Below are positions 22,666 to 30,742 of a stretch of 64,000 nucleotides of DNA, piece by piece. The DNA comes from Vulcanimicrobiota bacterium (GTDB taxonomy: Bacteria; Vulcanimicrobiota; Vulcanimicrobiia; Vulcanimicrobiales; Vulcanimicrobiaceae): positions 1 through 64,000 of the forward strand of contig PMOS01000012.1 of the NCBI GenBank assembly GCA_003161435.1, read 5' to 3'. The translations under genes and the position numbers were made by a program. Under the pieces are notes generated by a model. The model did not search any database. It was not told the origin of the DNA and worked only from the letters and a program-made list of their open reading frames with translations. Position 1 is the first letter of the stretch. Every line of letters begins with the position of its first letter.

Positions 22666-23267
22666 GGGGTCAACGTGCTGCCGCCCACTGCGAAGACGAC
22701 CGCGGGAAGCGCCGCCACCAGCACCCCGACGATCCCGGTCGTCCGGAGCACGCCGGCCGACCGCACCAAGCCGATCGACCAGAGCAGGATTGCGACGGAG
22801 ACGGCCACGGTCCCCAACATGCTGGCCGCCTGGATCGTCGCGCCGCAAAATCGCAGCAGCGCGACCGCTCCTGGCATCGCGCTCGGCGGCGCTGCCGCGT
22901 AGGTCGTCGCGATGCTCGGGACGACGAACCCGTCGAGGAGCGCCGCACCGATCAAGGCTACCGCCCCGATCGCGAACGCGACGAGCGCCGCGAGCACGGA
23001 TTGGTCGCGCAGATCCCGGCGAATCGACAATACGCACAATGAGAACAGGAGCGCGCCCATGATCGCGATCATGGCACCGTGCACGATTCGATCGGTCGCT
23101 GCGAATCGCACGACGTCCGCGATGGCGGCGGACGGCTCCCGGTGTGCGATCGTCGGATGATGCGAGAGTGCAACGATGGTCAACCCCGCACTTACCGCAA
23201 TGATGACGCCCGCGGCGAACCCGCTCGGCGCGGTGGCGGGGGAGGGAGCGGATCGTCCTTGTAGCAC
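22658..23267 (-). pseudogene. Integral membrane protein gene interrupted by the transposon
   Basis: About 203 codons of a multi-helix membrane protein survive. Helices are seen at AAGVIIAVSAGLTIVALS, GAMIAIMGALLFSLCVLSIR, VLAALVAFAIGAVALIGAAL, a helix near SMLGTVAVSVAILLWSIGLV, and GIVGVLVAALPAVVFAVGG. The polar TLTPHL loop is the insertion point. The sequence then runs into the element (RGLYT-stop). The missing last helix is at 19057-19138. Function is unknown. Divergent from a TetR regulator, which probably controlled it through the inverted repeat at 23353-23382. Confidence 0.85.
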
Positions 23268-23352
23268 GCTGGATCACCTCATCGGTTGGAAGCGGCGCTA
23301 GCGTAGCAAATCGAACCTTCGCAGCGACGGGCGCAGCGTCGTCGATGTCCGC

Positions 23353-23382
23353 TTCCGGACACGAACGACGAGATGTCCGGAA
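23353..23382. promoter_or_regulatory. Candidate TetR operator (inverted repeat)
   Basis: TTCCGGACA (23353-23361) and TGTCCGGAA (23374-23382) are perfect inverted repeats separated by 12 bases. They lie between the divergent membrane-protein gene and the TetR gene, 15 bases before the TetR start. Position and symmetry fit an operator controlling both directions. The controlled membrane gene is now broken. Confidence 0.6.
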
Positions 23383-23397
23383 ATCAGGAGATCAGCA

Positions 23398-23976
23398 GTG
23401 ACCCATTCCGTGAAGCCGGATCGACGGGTGGAGCGAACGCGTCAAGCGTTATTGGTCGCGTTCAACGAGCTCGTTCTCGCGCGCGGCTACCATCCGGTCA
23501 CCGTACGCGACATCATCGCGCGGGCCGATATCGGGCGCTCGACGTTCTACGAGCACTTCGAGAGCAAGGATGACCTGTTGCGCCAGGCCATGACGCCGTT
23601 GCTCGGCGTGCTCGCCGGCGCCGCGGGCGACGCCGCGCAACCTGCCCACGTCGAGCGCGTCCTGGCACACTTCTGGGACAACCGGCGACTGGCACGGGTC
23701 ATGCTGGGCGGAACGGCGCGCCGCCTGATGTCGGTTTTCTTGGGCGAGCTCATCGAAGAGCGCTTGACGGCTGCGGCACGACGCTCGCGCCGCGCCGCGC
23801 CGATCGTGCCGCTGCGAATGATAGCAGCGCAGCTCGCCGCCGGGCAGCTCGCGTTGCTCGAATCGTGGCTGACGGCCTCACCGGCGTGCTCCACGCGGGA
23901 CGTGAGCTCCGCACTGATCGTCGCTACGCAAGCATCGGCGTCGGCGCTGCTCGCGCCGCGGGAAGCCCGCGCTTAG
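23398..23976 (+). CDS. TetR/AcrR-family regulator
   Basis: A 192-residue regulator starting with GTG. The N-terminal DNA-binding domain is canonical: ERTRQALLVAFNELVLARGY, then VTVRDIIARADIGRSTFYEH FESKDDLL (helix-turn-helix at about residues 32-52). The C-terminal ligand domain is Ala/Leu/Arg-rich helices and gives no hint of the inducer. It is divergently arranged with the transposon-interrupted membrane gene, with a perfect inverted repeat between them. Its stop overlaps by 4 bases the stop of the convergent TPR/ATP-grasp gene. Confidence 0.9.
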   Translation: MTHSVKPDRRVERTRQALLVAFNELVLARGYHPVTVRDIIARADIGRSTFYEHFESKDDLLRQAMTPLLGVLAGAAGDAAQPAHVERVLAHFWDNRRLARVMLGGTARRLMSVFLGELIEERLTAAARRSRRAAPIVPLRMIAAQLAAGQLALLESWLTASPACSTRDVSSALIVATQASASALLAPREARA

Positions 23977-25313
23977 CCGCGGCGCGCGCGCGAGATGAGC
24001 ACGCTGCGCGCCGCCTCCAGCGCTCGCGTGACGGCCGCGCGCCGGTAGTCCCACCGCGGATCGGCATCGGGCGGGACGATCACCATCGTTGCGTTCGCCT
24101 CGAACACGAGCACGCGGCCGTCCGGTCGCAGCGCGAAGTCGATCCCGCCGTAGTCGACCCCGAGCAATACCGCAACGCGTTCGAGCGCGGCGACGGCGCG
24201 CGCACCGAGCACACCGTGCGTGTCAGCCAGAAATCCGGCTTCTTCTTCGCGATGATCGAGCCGCTCCGCCATCGCGGCGCGAAAGTAATGCACCTTCCAC
24301 TCCGGTGATATCGCCAAGTGCATCGGATAGAGCCGCCCGCCGATCGTCATCACGCGATATTTGCGGAACGCGCCGTCGGCGCTGCGACTGTCGACGTAGG
24401 CGATCGCCAGCAGCGTCGCACCCGGCAGGTTGGCGAGCGCATCCGGCAGATCGGACGGGCCGGCCACCCGAACGAAATGCTCGCCGGTTTGGTAGCCCGG
24501 ACTGCGCAGCAGCACCGGCCACCCAAAGCCTGCCGCTTCGAGCGATGCGGCGCCGCTCGGCGCGGCGAGATCACCGCGCGGAAACTCCGCCGTGCGCGCC
24601 GTCACGACATCGGGCAGCGTTGCCAGGCGCGCCGCGTTGCGCAGCCGCGTCGTTTCGCGAACGCGCGCCGGGTCGTTGACGACCGGCGCCGAGGTCGCCG
24701 CGACGATCCGCGACGCGGCCGCCAGAGCGCGCTCGCACCGGTCGGCGTCGCCGACCGCGTTGAAGATGACGTCGTGCGGCGGCAGTGTGACGTCCCGCGG
24801 CGCCGATTCGGCGATCAACGTCGTCACCTCGAACAGCCGCGGGTCGAACACGTGCTGCATCGGGATGTTGCCGCCGACCGCCGAGGTGAGATAGAGCACG
24901 CGAATCGCCACATCGTCGCCGCGATACGCCGACGTTTCGAGCGAGCCACCGGGAAATGCGCGCTGCCAGACGCGCTCCGCCGCGTCGACGTCATCCTCGC
25001 GCTCGTGCACCACGGCGAGGCCGCGCTGCGCCTCCCGGTTCTGCGGGTCGAGCGCGAGCGCAGCTTCGAACAGACGCACCGCTTCGGCGTGGTTTCCGGC
25101 GTCGACGAGCAGCGTTCCCAGGCACACGTACGGCCCGGCAACGCCCGGATGCTCGCGTACCGCCTGTGCGTAGACGGTGCGCGCGGCGGGCGCGTTTCCG
25201 CCCTCCGCGAGCAGCGTCCCGAGCCGCATGAGCGCACCGAATTGGCGCGGATTGCGGCTCACGACGTCGACCAGCCGGGCGATCTCCCCAGGGCCGCCGG
25301 ACTCCGAGCTCAC
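23973..25313 (-). CDS. TPR-repeat protein fused to an ATP-grasp domain
   Basis: A 446-residue cytoplasmic protein starting with GTG. Residues 15-125 are tetratricopeptide repeats (FGALMRLGTLLAEGGNAPAA, GPYVCLGTLLVDAGNHAEAV, QRGLAVVHEREDDVDAAERV). After a Rossmann-like pre-grasp segment (VAIRVLYLTSAVGGNIPMQH, HDVIFNAVGDADRCERALAA) comes an ATP-grasp region: WPVLLRSPGYQTGEHFVRVA for the lysine/glycine loop, YRVMTIGGRLYPMHLAISPE for substrate, and VDYGGIDFALRPDGRVLVFE then AN for magnesium binding. ATP-grasp enzymes join a carboxylate to an amine or thiol via acyl-phosphate. The partner is unknown. Similar TPR-ATP-grasp fusions often occur in peptide-modification settings, but no precursor peptide is evident beside it. 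Confidence 0.78.
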   Translation of the reverse strand: MSSESGGPGEIARLVDVVSRNPRQFGALMRLGTLLAEGGNAPAARTVYAQAVREHPGVAGPYVCLGTLLVDAGNHAEAVRLFEAALALDPQNREAQRGLAVVHEREDDVDAAERVWQRAFPGGSLETSAYRGDDVAIRVLYLTSAVGGNIPMQHVFDPRLFEVTTLIAESAPRDVTLPPHDVIFNAVGDADRCERALAAASRIVAATSAPVVNDPARVRETTRLRNAARLATLPDVVTARTAEFPRGDLAAPSGAASLEAAGFGWPVLLRSPGYQTGEHFVRVAGPSDLPDALANLPGATLLAIAYVDSRSADGAFRKYRVMTIGGRLYPMHLAISPEWKVHYFRAAMAERLDHREEEAGFLADTHGVLGARAVAALERVAVLLGVDYGGIDFALRPDGRVLVFEANATMVIVPPDADPRWDYRRAAVTRALEAARSVLISRARRG

Positions 25314-25340
25314 GCCGCCCGTCGCGGGGAAGCCCGCGCT

Positions 25341-25712
25341 TTACGACGATGCCGGTTGCGTAGGGTCCCAGGGGTCGACCGAAGAGGCCGACGTCGACGG
25401 CGTCGTCGAGCCCGCCGCGCTGGAATCGCCGCCATGCTGATGATGGTGGTGCCCCGCGGAGCTTCCTTGTCCTTGCTGCAGGTCGCTCTGCAGGGTCTGC
25501 TGCTGCTGCGGCGTGAGGACTGCCGCGATCTGGCTCTGCACCTGCGCCTCGCTCGTGCCCTGACTCTTCGCATTGCTCAGAATCGACCGGACCTGCGTTC
25601 GCTGGTCCGAGCTGAGGTTCAAGTTCGCGAACGGTAGCAGGCTCGTGCTCGCGGAACCGCTTTGTTGTGCCGCTGCGAGCGGATCGTTGACTCCCTGGAC
25701 ACCGAAGCTCAT
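25341..25712 (-). CDS. LTXXQ-like small protein with Gln-rich and His-rich stretches
   Basis: A 123-residue protein with no signal sequence. A Spy/CpxP-like helical region contains NLSSDQRTQVRSILSNAKSQ and VLTPQQQQTLQSDLQQGQG (LTxxQ motif). A polyhistidine patch AGHHHHQHGGDSS follows and could bind nickel, copper or zinc. The C-terminus is Ser/Thr/Pro-rich and disordered. Real Spy/CpxP proteins are periplasmic, but no export signal is visible here, so the location is unclear. It lies 27 bases upstream of the TPR/ATP-grasp gene on the same strand and may be co-transcribed. Confidence 0.6.
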   Translation of the reverse strand: MSFGVQGVNDPLAAAQQSGSASTSLLPFANLNLSSDQRTQVRSILSNAKSQGTSEAQVQSQIAAVLTPQQQQTLQSDLQQGQGSSAGHHHHQHGGDSSAAGSTTPSTSASSVDPWDPTQPASS

Positions 25713-25910
25713 CGCTGGTCGTCTCCCTTGTGGCGTGTCTGCGTCGGGCGTCTTTTTTTGCGCCCGACGCTGGACCTATCGGCGCGAAGGCTGGGAGAGG
25801 GCTCGTAATTCCCTGGCACAGGAAATCTTTACGACCGGCCGACACGCGCAGGAGCGCCTGCCGCGCAGCGTCAAGCCTCAGCGCCTCACTCGATGCGAGG
25901 ACCTGCCGCC

Positions 25911-26285
25911 ATGATCGACACCAACGCCCCCACTCACTACCGCTGGGACGACCTCGACGCCGAGCCGCTCAAGGGGACGATCACGCGCCGCATGATCACC
26001 GGCACGTCGATGATGATCGCCGAGGTGCGGCTGGGCAAGGGCGAGCTCGTGCCGCAGCACTCGCATCATAACGAGCAGATCACCTACATCACGCAGGGCG
26101 CGCTGCACTTCAAGCTCGGCGCAGACGGCGACCGCGAGGTCACCGTGCGCGCGGGCGAAGTGTTGGTCATCCCACCGCATCTTCCGCACTCCGCGGAAGC
26201 GCTCGAAGACACGATCGACATCGACATCTTCTCGCCGCCGCGCGAAGACTGGCTCAACGGAAGCGACGCCTACCTGCGCCGATAG
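25911..26285 (+). CDS. Cupin-domain protein
   Basis: I chose the ATG at 25911 (MIDTNAPTHYRWDDLDAEPL). The 124 residues are one small beta-barrel. Cupin motif 1 is LVPQHSHHNEQITYITQGAL (two His and a Glu as metal ligands). Motif 2 is GEVLVIPPHLPHSAEAL with the last His. A metal ion is therefore probably bound. Small single-domain cupins of this type include quercetinase-like and sugar-binding proteins. The role is not determined. It is followed by a likely bidirectional terminator hairpin (26293-26320) shared with the convergent small secreted protein gene. Confidence 0.85.
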   Translation: MIDTNAPTHYRWDDLDAEPLKGTITRRMITGTSMMIAEVRLGKGELVPQHSHHNEQITYITQGALHFKLGADGDREVTVRAGEVLVIPPHLPHSAEALEDTIDIDIFSPPREDWLNGSDAYLRR

Positions 26286-26292
26286 ACGGTTC

Positions 26293-26320
26293 CCTCGCCG
26301 GCCGCGTGCGACCGGCGAGG
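26293..26320. terminator. Hairpin between convergent genes
   Basis: CCTCGCCGG (26293-26301) and CCGGCGAGG (26312-26320) are perfect 9-base arms with a 10-base loop. It lies between the ends of the cupin gene and the convergent secreted-protein gene. No long U-tract follows, so the terminator role is likely rather than certain. Confidence 0.6.
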
Positions 26321-26353
26321 AGGCAAGTACTCGCCGACTACGGCGCTTCGAAC

Positions 26354-26665
26354 TTAGTGGCGTTGCCCGCGGTTGTCCTGGTACTGGCTACCGTGCATAC
26401 GACCCTCGGGCCCACGATAGCGACCGCCGTGGTTCCGGTAGTAGGCGGCGGTATTGTTGTTGACATACACGCGCTGGTTGCCGCGCGGGTAATAGTACTG
26501 ACGACGGTTGGAGTCGTAGATGAGGGTGCCGACGATCAACGCGGCGGCCCCGGCAATGAGCGCGGTCGACGTGGTATCCGCGACAGCTGGTTGAGGAAGC
26601 GCAGTGGTCGTCAGCGTGCCGATGGCCGCAGCGGCCAGACTGATTCGAACGATGCCAAGTTTCAT
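26354..26665 (-). CDS. Small secreted/membrane protein, 103 aa, related to 13821-14132
   Basis: I chose the ATG at 26665, which opens a signal sequence MKLGIVRISLAAAAIGTLTT with cleavage near AVA-DTTST. A hydrophobic segment STALIAGAAALIVGTLIYDS follows, then a very Tyr/Arg/Asn/Gly/His-rich tail (YYYPRGNQRVYVNNNTAAYY...). Length and layout are the same as for the protein at 13821-14132. Both carry P-x-P-A, then ST, then GAAAL...G...Y. The tail is likely disordered and positively charged and may face the cell surface. Function unknown. It is convergent with the cupin gene. Confidence 0.6.
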   Translation of the reverse strand: MKLGIVRISLAAAAIGTLTTTALPQPAVADTTSTALIAGAAALIVGTLIYDSNRRQYYYPRGNQRVYVNNNTAAYYRNHGGRYRGPEGRMHGSQYQDNRGQRH

Positions 26666-26760
26666 GCCTACGTTCGTACCCAGAACGCAACAATGGACTG
26701 CACAGCGCATTCCCAGGATACGGTGAGCAATTCAGCACACCCACCACCCCGGATGCCTGC

Positions 26761-28191
26761 CTAGAACAGGTTCCAGAGGTACTGGTTGTAGACTTCGTGG
26801 TGGTACTGCACTTCTTGTGCCTTCACGAACGTCCCCAACAGGCGCGGGCAGCGATCGGCGCTGGCCTGCTTGAGATCGACGTAGCGTCCCTTCACCTCGT
26901 CGCCCAGTAACGCGGTCGTCCACCGCGACGTGCGAAAATCGTCCATCGCGTCGTAGATGTTGTCGGGCAGATAGCGGCTCGCTTGACGCAAGTTTTCGAC
27001 GTCGCTGACGCTCCCCTCGAGGCCCGTCTTGAAGACGCCGAGCATCACCATGTACGGGTTCGCGTCCGGCGCCACCGATCGCACCTCGACGCGCGCGCTG
27101 CGCTCGTTGCCGATCGGGATGCGGATCATCGAGCCGCGGTCGACCGCCGAGGCCTTGATCTGGTTGGGCGCTTCGAAATGCGGGTCGAGCCGGCGGTAGG
27201 CGTTGACGCTGCTGTTGAACGCCAAGCACAGGTCGCGGCCCTGGCTCAGAATGCGGTCGACGAATTGCCACGCCATCGGGCTGACCTTCTCGTCCCCGTC
27301 CGGGTCCCAGAACAGATTCTTGCCGTCCTTCGAGATCGAGACGTTCGTGTGCATCCCGTTGCCGTTGACGCCGACGACCGGCTTGGGGAGAAAGCTCGCC
27401 GTCATCCCCGACAACGTCGCGACCTGACGGCAGATGAGCTTGTAGAGCTGGATCGTGTCGGCTGCGGCGACGACCTCGCCGTAGCTATAGTTGATCTCGA
27501 ACTGCGACGGTGCGACCTCGGGGTGATCCTTTTCGTTCTCGAAGCCCATCGCGCGCTGCACTTCGGCGACCGAGTCGATGAAGGTGCGCAGTGCGTCGCC
27601 GGGCAGCGAATGATAGTAGCCGCCGGTGTTGACGTACTCGAACTTCCCCGTCTCGTGATAGCACTGTTCGGCGTCGAGGCCCTGGAACACGAAGCCTTCG
27701 ATCTCGTTGGCCGCGTTGAGCGTGTACCCGTCGCGTTCGTAGCACTCTTTGGAGAACTTCTTGAGGATGCCGCGAATGTCGGCCGAGAACGGACCGCCGT
27801 CGCGATCGAGCACGTCTCCGAACACGAGCACCTTGCCGGCGCCGAAGATATCGGACGGCGCCCAATAGAACGCGTTCCAATCGAGAGCCAGACGCAAGTC
27901 GCTCTCACGTTGCGGCGTGAACCCGCGAATCGACGACCCGTCGAACGTCAGGTTGTCGGCCGACTTGAGCAAGAACTTCTTGTCGTAGTCGAGCATGTGC
28001 AGCCGGCCTTCGAGATCGGTGAACAGCACCGTCACGGCCTTGATGCTCTTCTCGTCGGTCAGGTATTTGAGCCGGTCTTCCTGCACTTTGCCGAGCGGCA
28101 CGCGGTCTCTGCGCTGCGCCTTGGCAGCGAGGTTCAAATCTTCGAGTTTGGCATAGGGCAGCGACAAGAAATCACGTAGTTCGTTAGACAT
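26761..28191 (-). CDS. glnA: Glutamine synthetase, type I
   Basis: It makes glutamine from glutamate, ammonia and ATP. The 476-residue length fits GS-I. Signature blocks are visible: FDGSSIRGFTPQRESDLRLA near residue 85, the active-site EIEGFVF and HHE-type residues near AEQCYHETGKFEY, the flank DHPEVAPSQFEINYSYG, the ATP-binding KPVVGVNGNGMHTNVSIS near residue 270, and the R-rich RIPIGNERSARVEVRSVAPD near residue 345. The adenylylation-site sequence NLYDLP of enterobacterial GS is not present, so regulation may differ. It is divergent from the ammonium transporter (163 bases between), a shared nitrogen-control region. Confidence 0.93.
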   Translation of the reverse strand: MSNELRDFLSLPYAKLEDLNLAAKAQRRDRVPLGKVQEDRLKYLTDEKSIKAVTVLFTDLEGRLHMLDYDKKFLLKSADNLTFDGSSIRGFTPQRESDLRLALDWNAFYWAPSDIFGAGKVLVFGDVLDRDGGPFSADIRGILKKFSKECYERDGYTLNAANEIEGFVFQGLDAEQCYHETGKFEYVNTGGYYHSLPGDALRTFIDSVAEVQRAMGFENEKDHPEVAPSQFEINYSYGEVVAAADTIQLYKLICRQVATLSGMTASFLPKPVVGVNGNGMHTNVSISKDGKNLFWDPDGDEKVSPMAWQFVDRILSQGRDLCLAFNSSVNAYRRLDPHFEAPNQIKASAVDRGSMIRIPIGNERSARVEVRSVAPDANPYMVMLGVFKTGLEGSVSDVENLRQASRYLPDNIYDAMDDFRTSRWTTALLGDEVKGRYVDLKQASADRCPRLLGTFVKAQEVQYHHEVYNQYLWNLF

Positions 28192-28353
28192 CTTGCGCCG
28201 GGGGTTTGCACTCGGGGACCCAACTCCTCGCCCCGGCGAAAACCTTAGCCGGATGGAGTGCCCGCACCCGATTTCGTTACGCGCTTGTCGAGTGCGCGGG
28301 GGTCCCGCAGCACTCTACGGTGAGAGTTCCTCAACGCTGCCAAGGAGGCACGT

Positions 28354-29742
28354 GTGTTTTCGCTCTTGGCCGACGTGAACCCATATATCCCCGCGCCGAG
28401 CTTCTTGAATTCCGGCGACACGGCGTGGCAGTTGACCGCCGCGACCTTTGTCGGAATGCAGAGCATCCCCGGTCTGGCGATTCTCTACGCCGGCCTGGTC
28501 AAGAAAAAGTGGGCTCTCAACTCGGCCGTGATGTGCTTCTATGCCTTCTCGATCGTACTGCTCTGTTGGGTCCTGTGGGGCTACAACATGGGCTTCGGCA
28601 ACCCGGCAACACTGGGACCGGGGATCCTCTCACAGATAGTCGGGATCCCGCATCCGGCGATCGACGCGGTCGGCGAGACGGGGCAGGCTGCCATCCCGCT
28701 GGCCGGCAGCGGATTCCCGCCGCTGCGCTTCGCCGGTTCGGCGATGATCTATTTCCAGTTCGTGTTCGCCGCGATCACGCCGCTGCTCATCGCGGGCTCC
28801 GTGCTCGGTCGAATGAACTTCAAAGCCTGGATGTTGTTCGTGCCGCTGTGGAGCTCGCTGGTGTACACCGTCGGCGCGTTCATGCTGTGGGGCGGCGGCT
28901 GGCTGGCAGCGATGGGCGCCGTCGACTACTCGGGCGGATACGTCATCCATTTGGCCGCCGGCGTCTCCGGGTTTGTCGCGGCTGCAATGGTCGGTCCACG
29001 GCTGCTCGAAGACCGCACGAGCTTCGATCCGAACAACCTGATCGTCGCGCTGGCCGGTGCCGGGCTCCTGTGGCTCGGATGGAACGGCTTCAACGGCGGC
29101 GACCCGTACTTCGCGAACGCCGACGCGGCGGCCGCCGTGCTGAACACGAACATCGCGACTGCGGTCGCGCTGTTGGTCTGGCTAGTCCTCGACATGTTCG
29201 CGCTGGGTAAGCCGTCGGCCGTCTCGATGATCAACGGGATGATCGTCGGACTCGTGGCGATCACGCCGGCCGCCGGTTACGTCGACGGTTTCGGAGCGAT
29301 CTTCACCGGACTCCTCGCCTCGGTCGTCGTCTGGTTCACCTTGAACAAAGTCGGCAAAATGGCGCTCTTCCAAAAAGTCGACGACACGTTCGGCGTGTTG
29401 CACACGCACGGCGTCGCAGGTTTGATGGGCGGGCTCAGCGTCGGGCTGTTCGCGAACCCGAACATGATCGAGTACCTGAGCAGCGACAAGAAAACGTCGC
29501 CGGTCAACGTTACAGGCTTGATCTACGGCAACCCCAAGCAGGTGTGGACTCAGTTCCTCGCCGCGCTGGTGATCATCGTCTGGAACATCATCGGCACGTT
29601 CATCGTGCTCAAGATCGTGTCGTTCGTCTTCCCGCTGCGCGCTAGCGATGGTGACGTGGAGGGTGGCGATCTCGCAATCCACGGTATCGATCCGGTGCCG
29701 GTCTACGTCCCGGCATCACCCCCTCCGGCGCCGGTGGGCTGA
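28354..29742 (+). CDS. amt: Ammonium transporter, Amt family
   Basis: A 462-residue inner-membrane protein with about 11 helices. It conducts ammonium or ammonia in trimeric form. The GTG at 28354 is preceded by a strong Shine-Dalgarno AAGGAGG (28342-28348), which fixes the start. Conserved pore residues are seen in YVIHLAAGVSGFVAAAMVG (first His) and FGVLHTHGVAGLMGGLSVGL (second His). The opening GLAILYAGLVKKKWALNSAV matches the usual GLALFYGGMVRKKN signature. The C-terminal tail is unusual in ending in a proline-rich VPVYVPASPPPAPVG. No glnK/PII gene follows, although one often does. The transporter and divergent glnA form a nitrogen-assimilation unit. Confidence 0.93.
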   Translation: MFSLLADVNPYIPAPSFLNSGDTAWQLTAATFVGMQSIPGLAILYAGLVKKKWALNSAVMCFYAFSIVLLCWVLWGYNMGFGNPATLGPGILSQIVGIPHPAIDAVGETGQAAIPLAGSGFPPLRFAGSAMIYFQFVFAAITPLLIAGSVLGRMNFKAWMLFVPLWSSLVYTVGAFMLWGGGWLAAMGAVDYSGGYVIHLAAGVSGFVAAAMVGPRLLEDRTSFDPNNLIVALAGAGLLWLGWNGFNGGDPYFANADAAAAVLNTNIATAVALLVWLVLDMFALGKPSAVSMINGMIVGLVAITPAAGYVDGFGAIFTGLLASVVVWFTLNKVGKMALFQKVDDTFGVLHTHGVAGLMGGLSVGLFANPNMIEYLSSDKKTSPVNVTGLIYGNPKQVWTQFLAALVIIVWNIIGTFIVLKIVSFVFPLRASDGDVEGGDLAIHGIDPVPVYVPASPPPAPVG

Positions 29743-29773
29743 TCGCCGCCGCCCCGGCGAACGAACCCCGTCA

Positions 29774-29807
29774 CGGAGCCGCCGGATCCCGACATCCGGC
29801 GGCTCCG
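29774..29807 (+). terminator. Strong hairpin after amt
   Basis: Arms of 14 bases (29774-29787 and 29794-29807, CGGAGCCGCCGGAT and its complement) are perfect, with a 6-base loop. The hairpin begins 32 bases after the amt stop. A U-run is missing, but stem strength and position fit a terminator. Confidence 0.65.
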
Positions 29808-29881
29808 CGCGCTTCGCCGCGGGTCGAGCGGGCGGCCGGCCATCGAGGACTCCGGCTGCGGAACGGCGATAATCCGCCCGG

Positions 29882-30742
29882 ATGGCATCTCTGTCGCCGG
29901 AACGCCTAGACGCGCTCGCGGAGCACGCGAACGACGTGCGCCAAGGCATCATCCGGTCGCTGCTCGCGGCGGGCTCGGGCCATTCGGGCGGTTCGCTCGA
30001 CATGGCCGATGTCTTCACCGCCATGTACTTCGAGCTGCTGCGGCACGATCCGAAGAATCCCGACTGGCCCGAGCGCGATCGCCTGTTGCTCTCGTGCGGC
30101 CACATCGCGCCGGTGCGCTACAGCGCGATGGCCTACGCGGGCTATTTTCCGGTCGAAGAACTGCTGACGCTACGGCAATTCGGGACGCGGCTGCAAGGGC
30201 ATCCGGAGCGGGTGAGCTTGCCGGGTCTGGAAACCACCTCCGGTCCGCTCGGCGAAGGCCTCGCGCAAGGCACCGGAATGGCGTTGGGCGCGAAGATGGA
30301 CGGCGCCGATTGGCGCGTGTATGTCGTCACCTCGGACGGCGAGCACCAGTGCGGACTGCATTGGGAAGCGATGATGACCGCGGCCAAATTCTCGCTCGAC
30401 AACCTGACCTGCATCGTCGACCGCAACTTCATACAAATCGACGGCAGCACCGAAGACGTGATGCCGCTCGAACCGTTGGCCGACAAGTACCGCGCCTTCA
30501 ACTGGGAAGTCTTCGAGTGCGACGGCAACGACATCGGCGCATTCATCGAAACCGTCGAGCGCGCGAAGGCGGTCAAGGGGAAACCGCAGGTCATCATCGC
30601 GCACACCCTGATGGGCAAGGGCGTGTCCTACATGGAAGGCGACTACCTGTGGCACGGCAAGCCGCCCAAACCGGAGGAGGCCGAGACGGCCCTGCGCGAG
30701 TTGCACGCCGCGCGCGAACTGATCGGAGCGAACCGTGGCTAG
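29882..30742 (+). CDS. Transketolase, N-terminal (ThDP pyrophosphate-binding) subunit
   Basis: A 286-residue protein equal to the first half of a transketolase. It binds the ThDP pyrophosphate. Motifs are GSGHSGGSLDMADVFTAMYF near residue 35, the RDRLLLSCGHIAPVRYSAMA block, LGEGLAQGTGMALGAKMDGA, and the GDGE-type SDGEHQCGLHWEAMM, with the metal site NFIQIDG. Split transketolases of two subunits are common outside the enterobacteria. The second subunit starts 8 bases before its stop. Together they shuttle two-carbon units between sugar phosphates. Confidence 0.9.
   Translation: MASLSPERLDALAEHANDVRQGIIRSLLAAGSGHSGGSLDMADVFTAMYFELLRHDPKNPDWPERDRLLLSCGHIAPVRYSAMAYAGYFPVEELLTLRQFGTRLQGHPERVSLPGLETTSGPLGEGLAQGTGMALGAKMDGADWRVYVVTSDGEHQCGLHWEAMMTAAKFSLDNLTCIVDRNFIQIDGSTEDVMPLEPLADKYRAFNWEVFECDGNDIGAFIETVERAKAVKGKPQVIIAHTLMGKGVSYMEGDYLWHGKPPKPEEAETALRELHAARELIGANRG

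Noticed and set aside
28192-28353. Structured RNA or nitrogen riboswitch between glnA and amt
   Set aside because: Several small stems can be drawn in this GC-rich DNA, but none matches a known glutamine riboswitch core.
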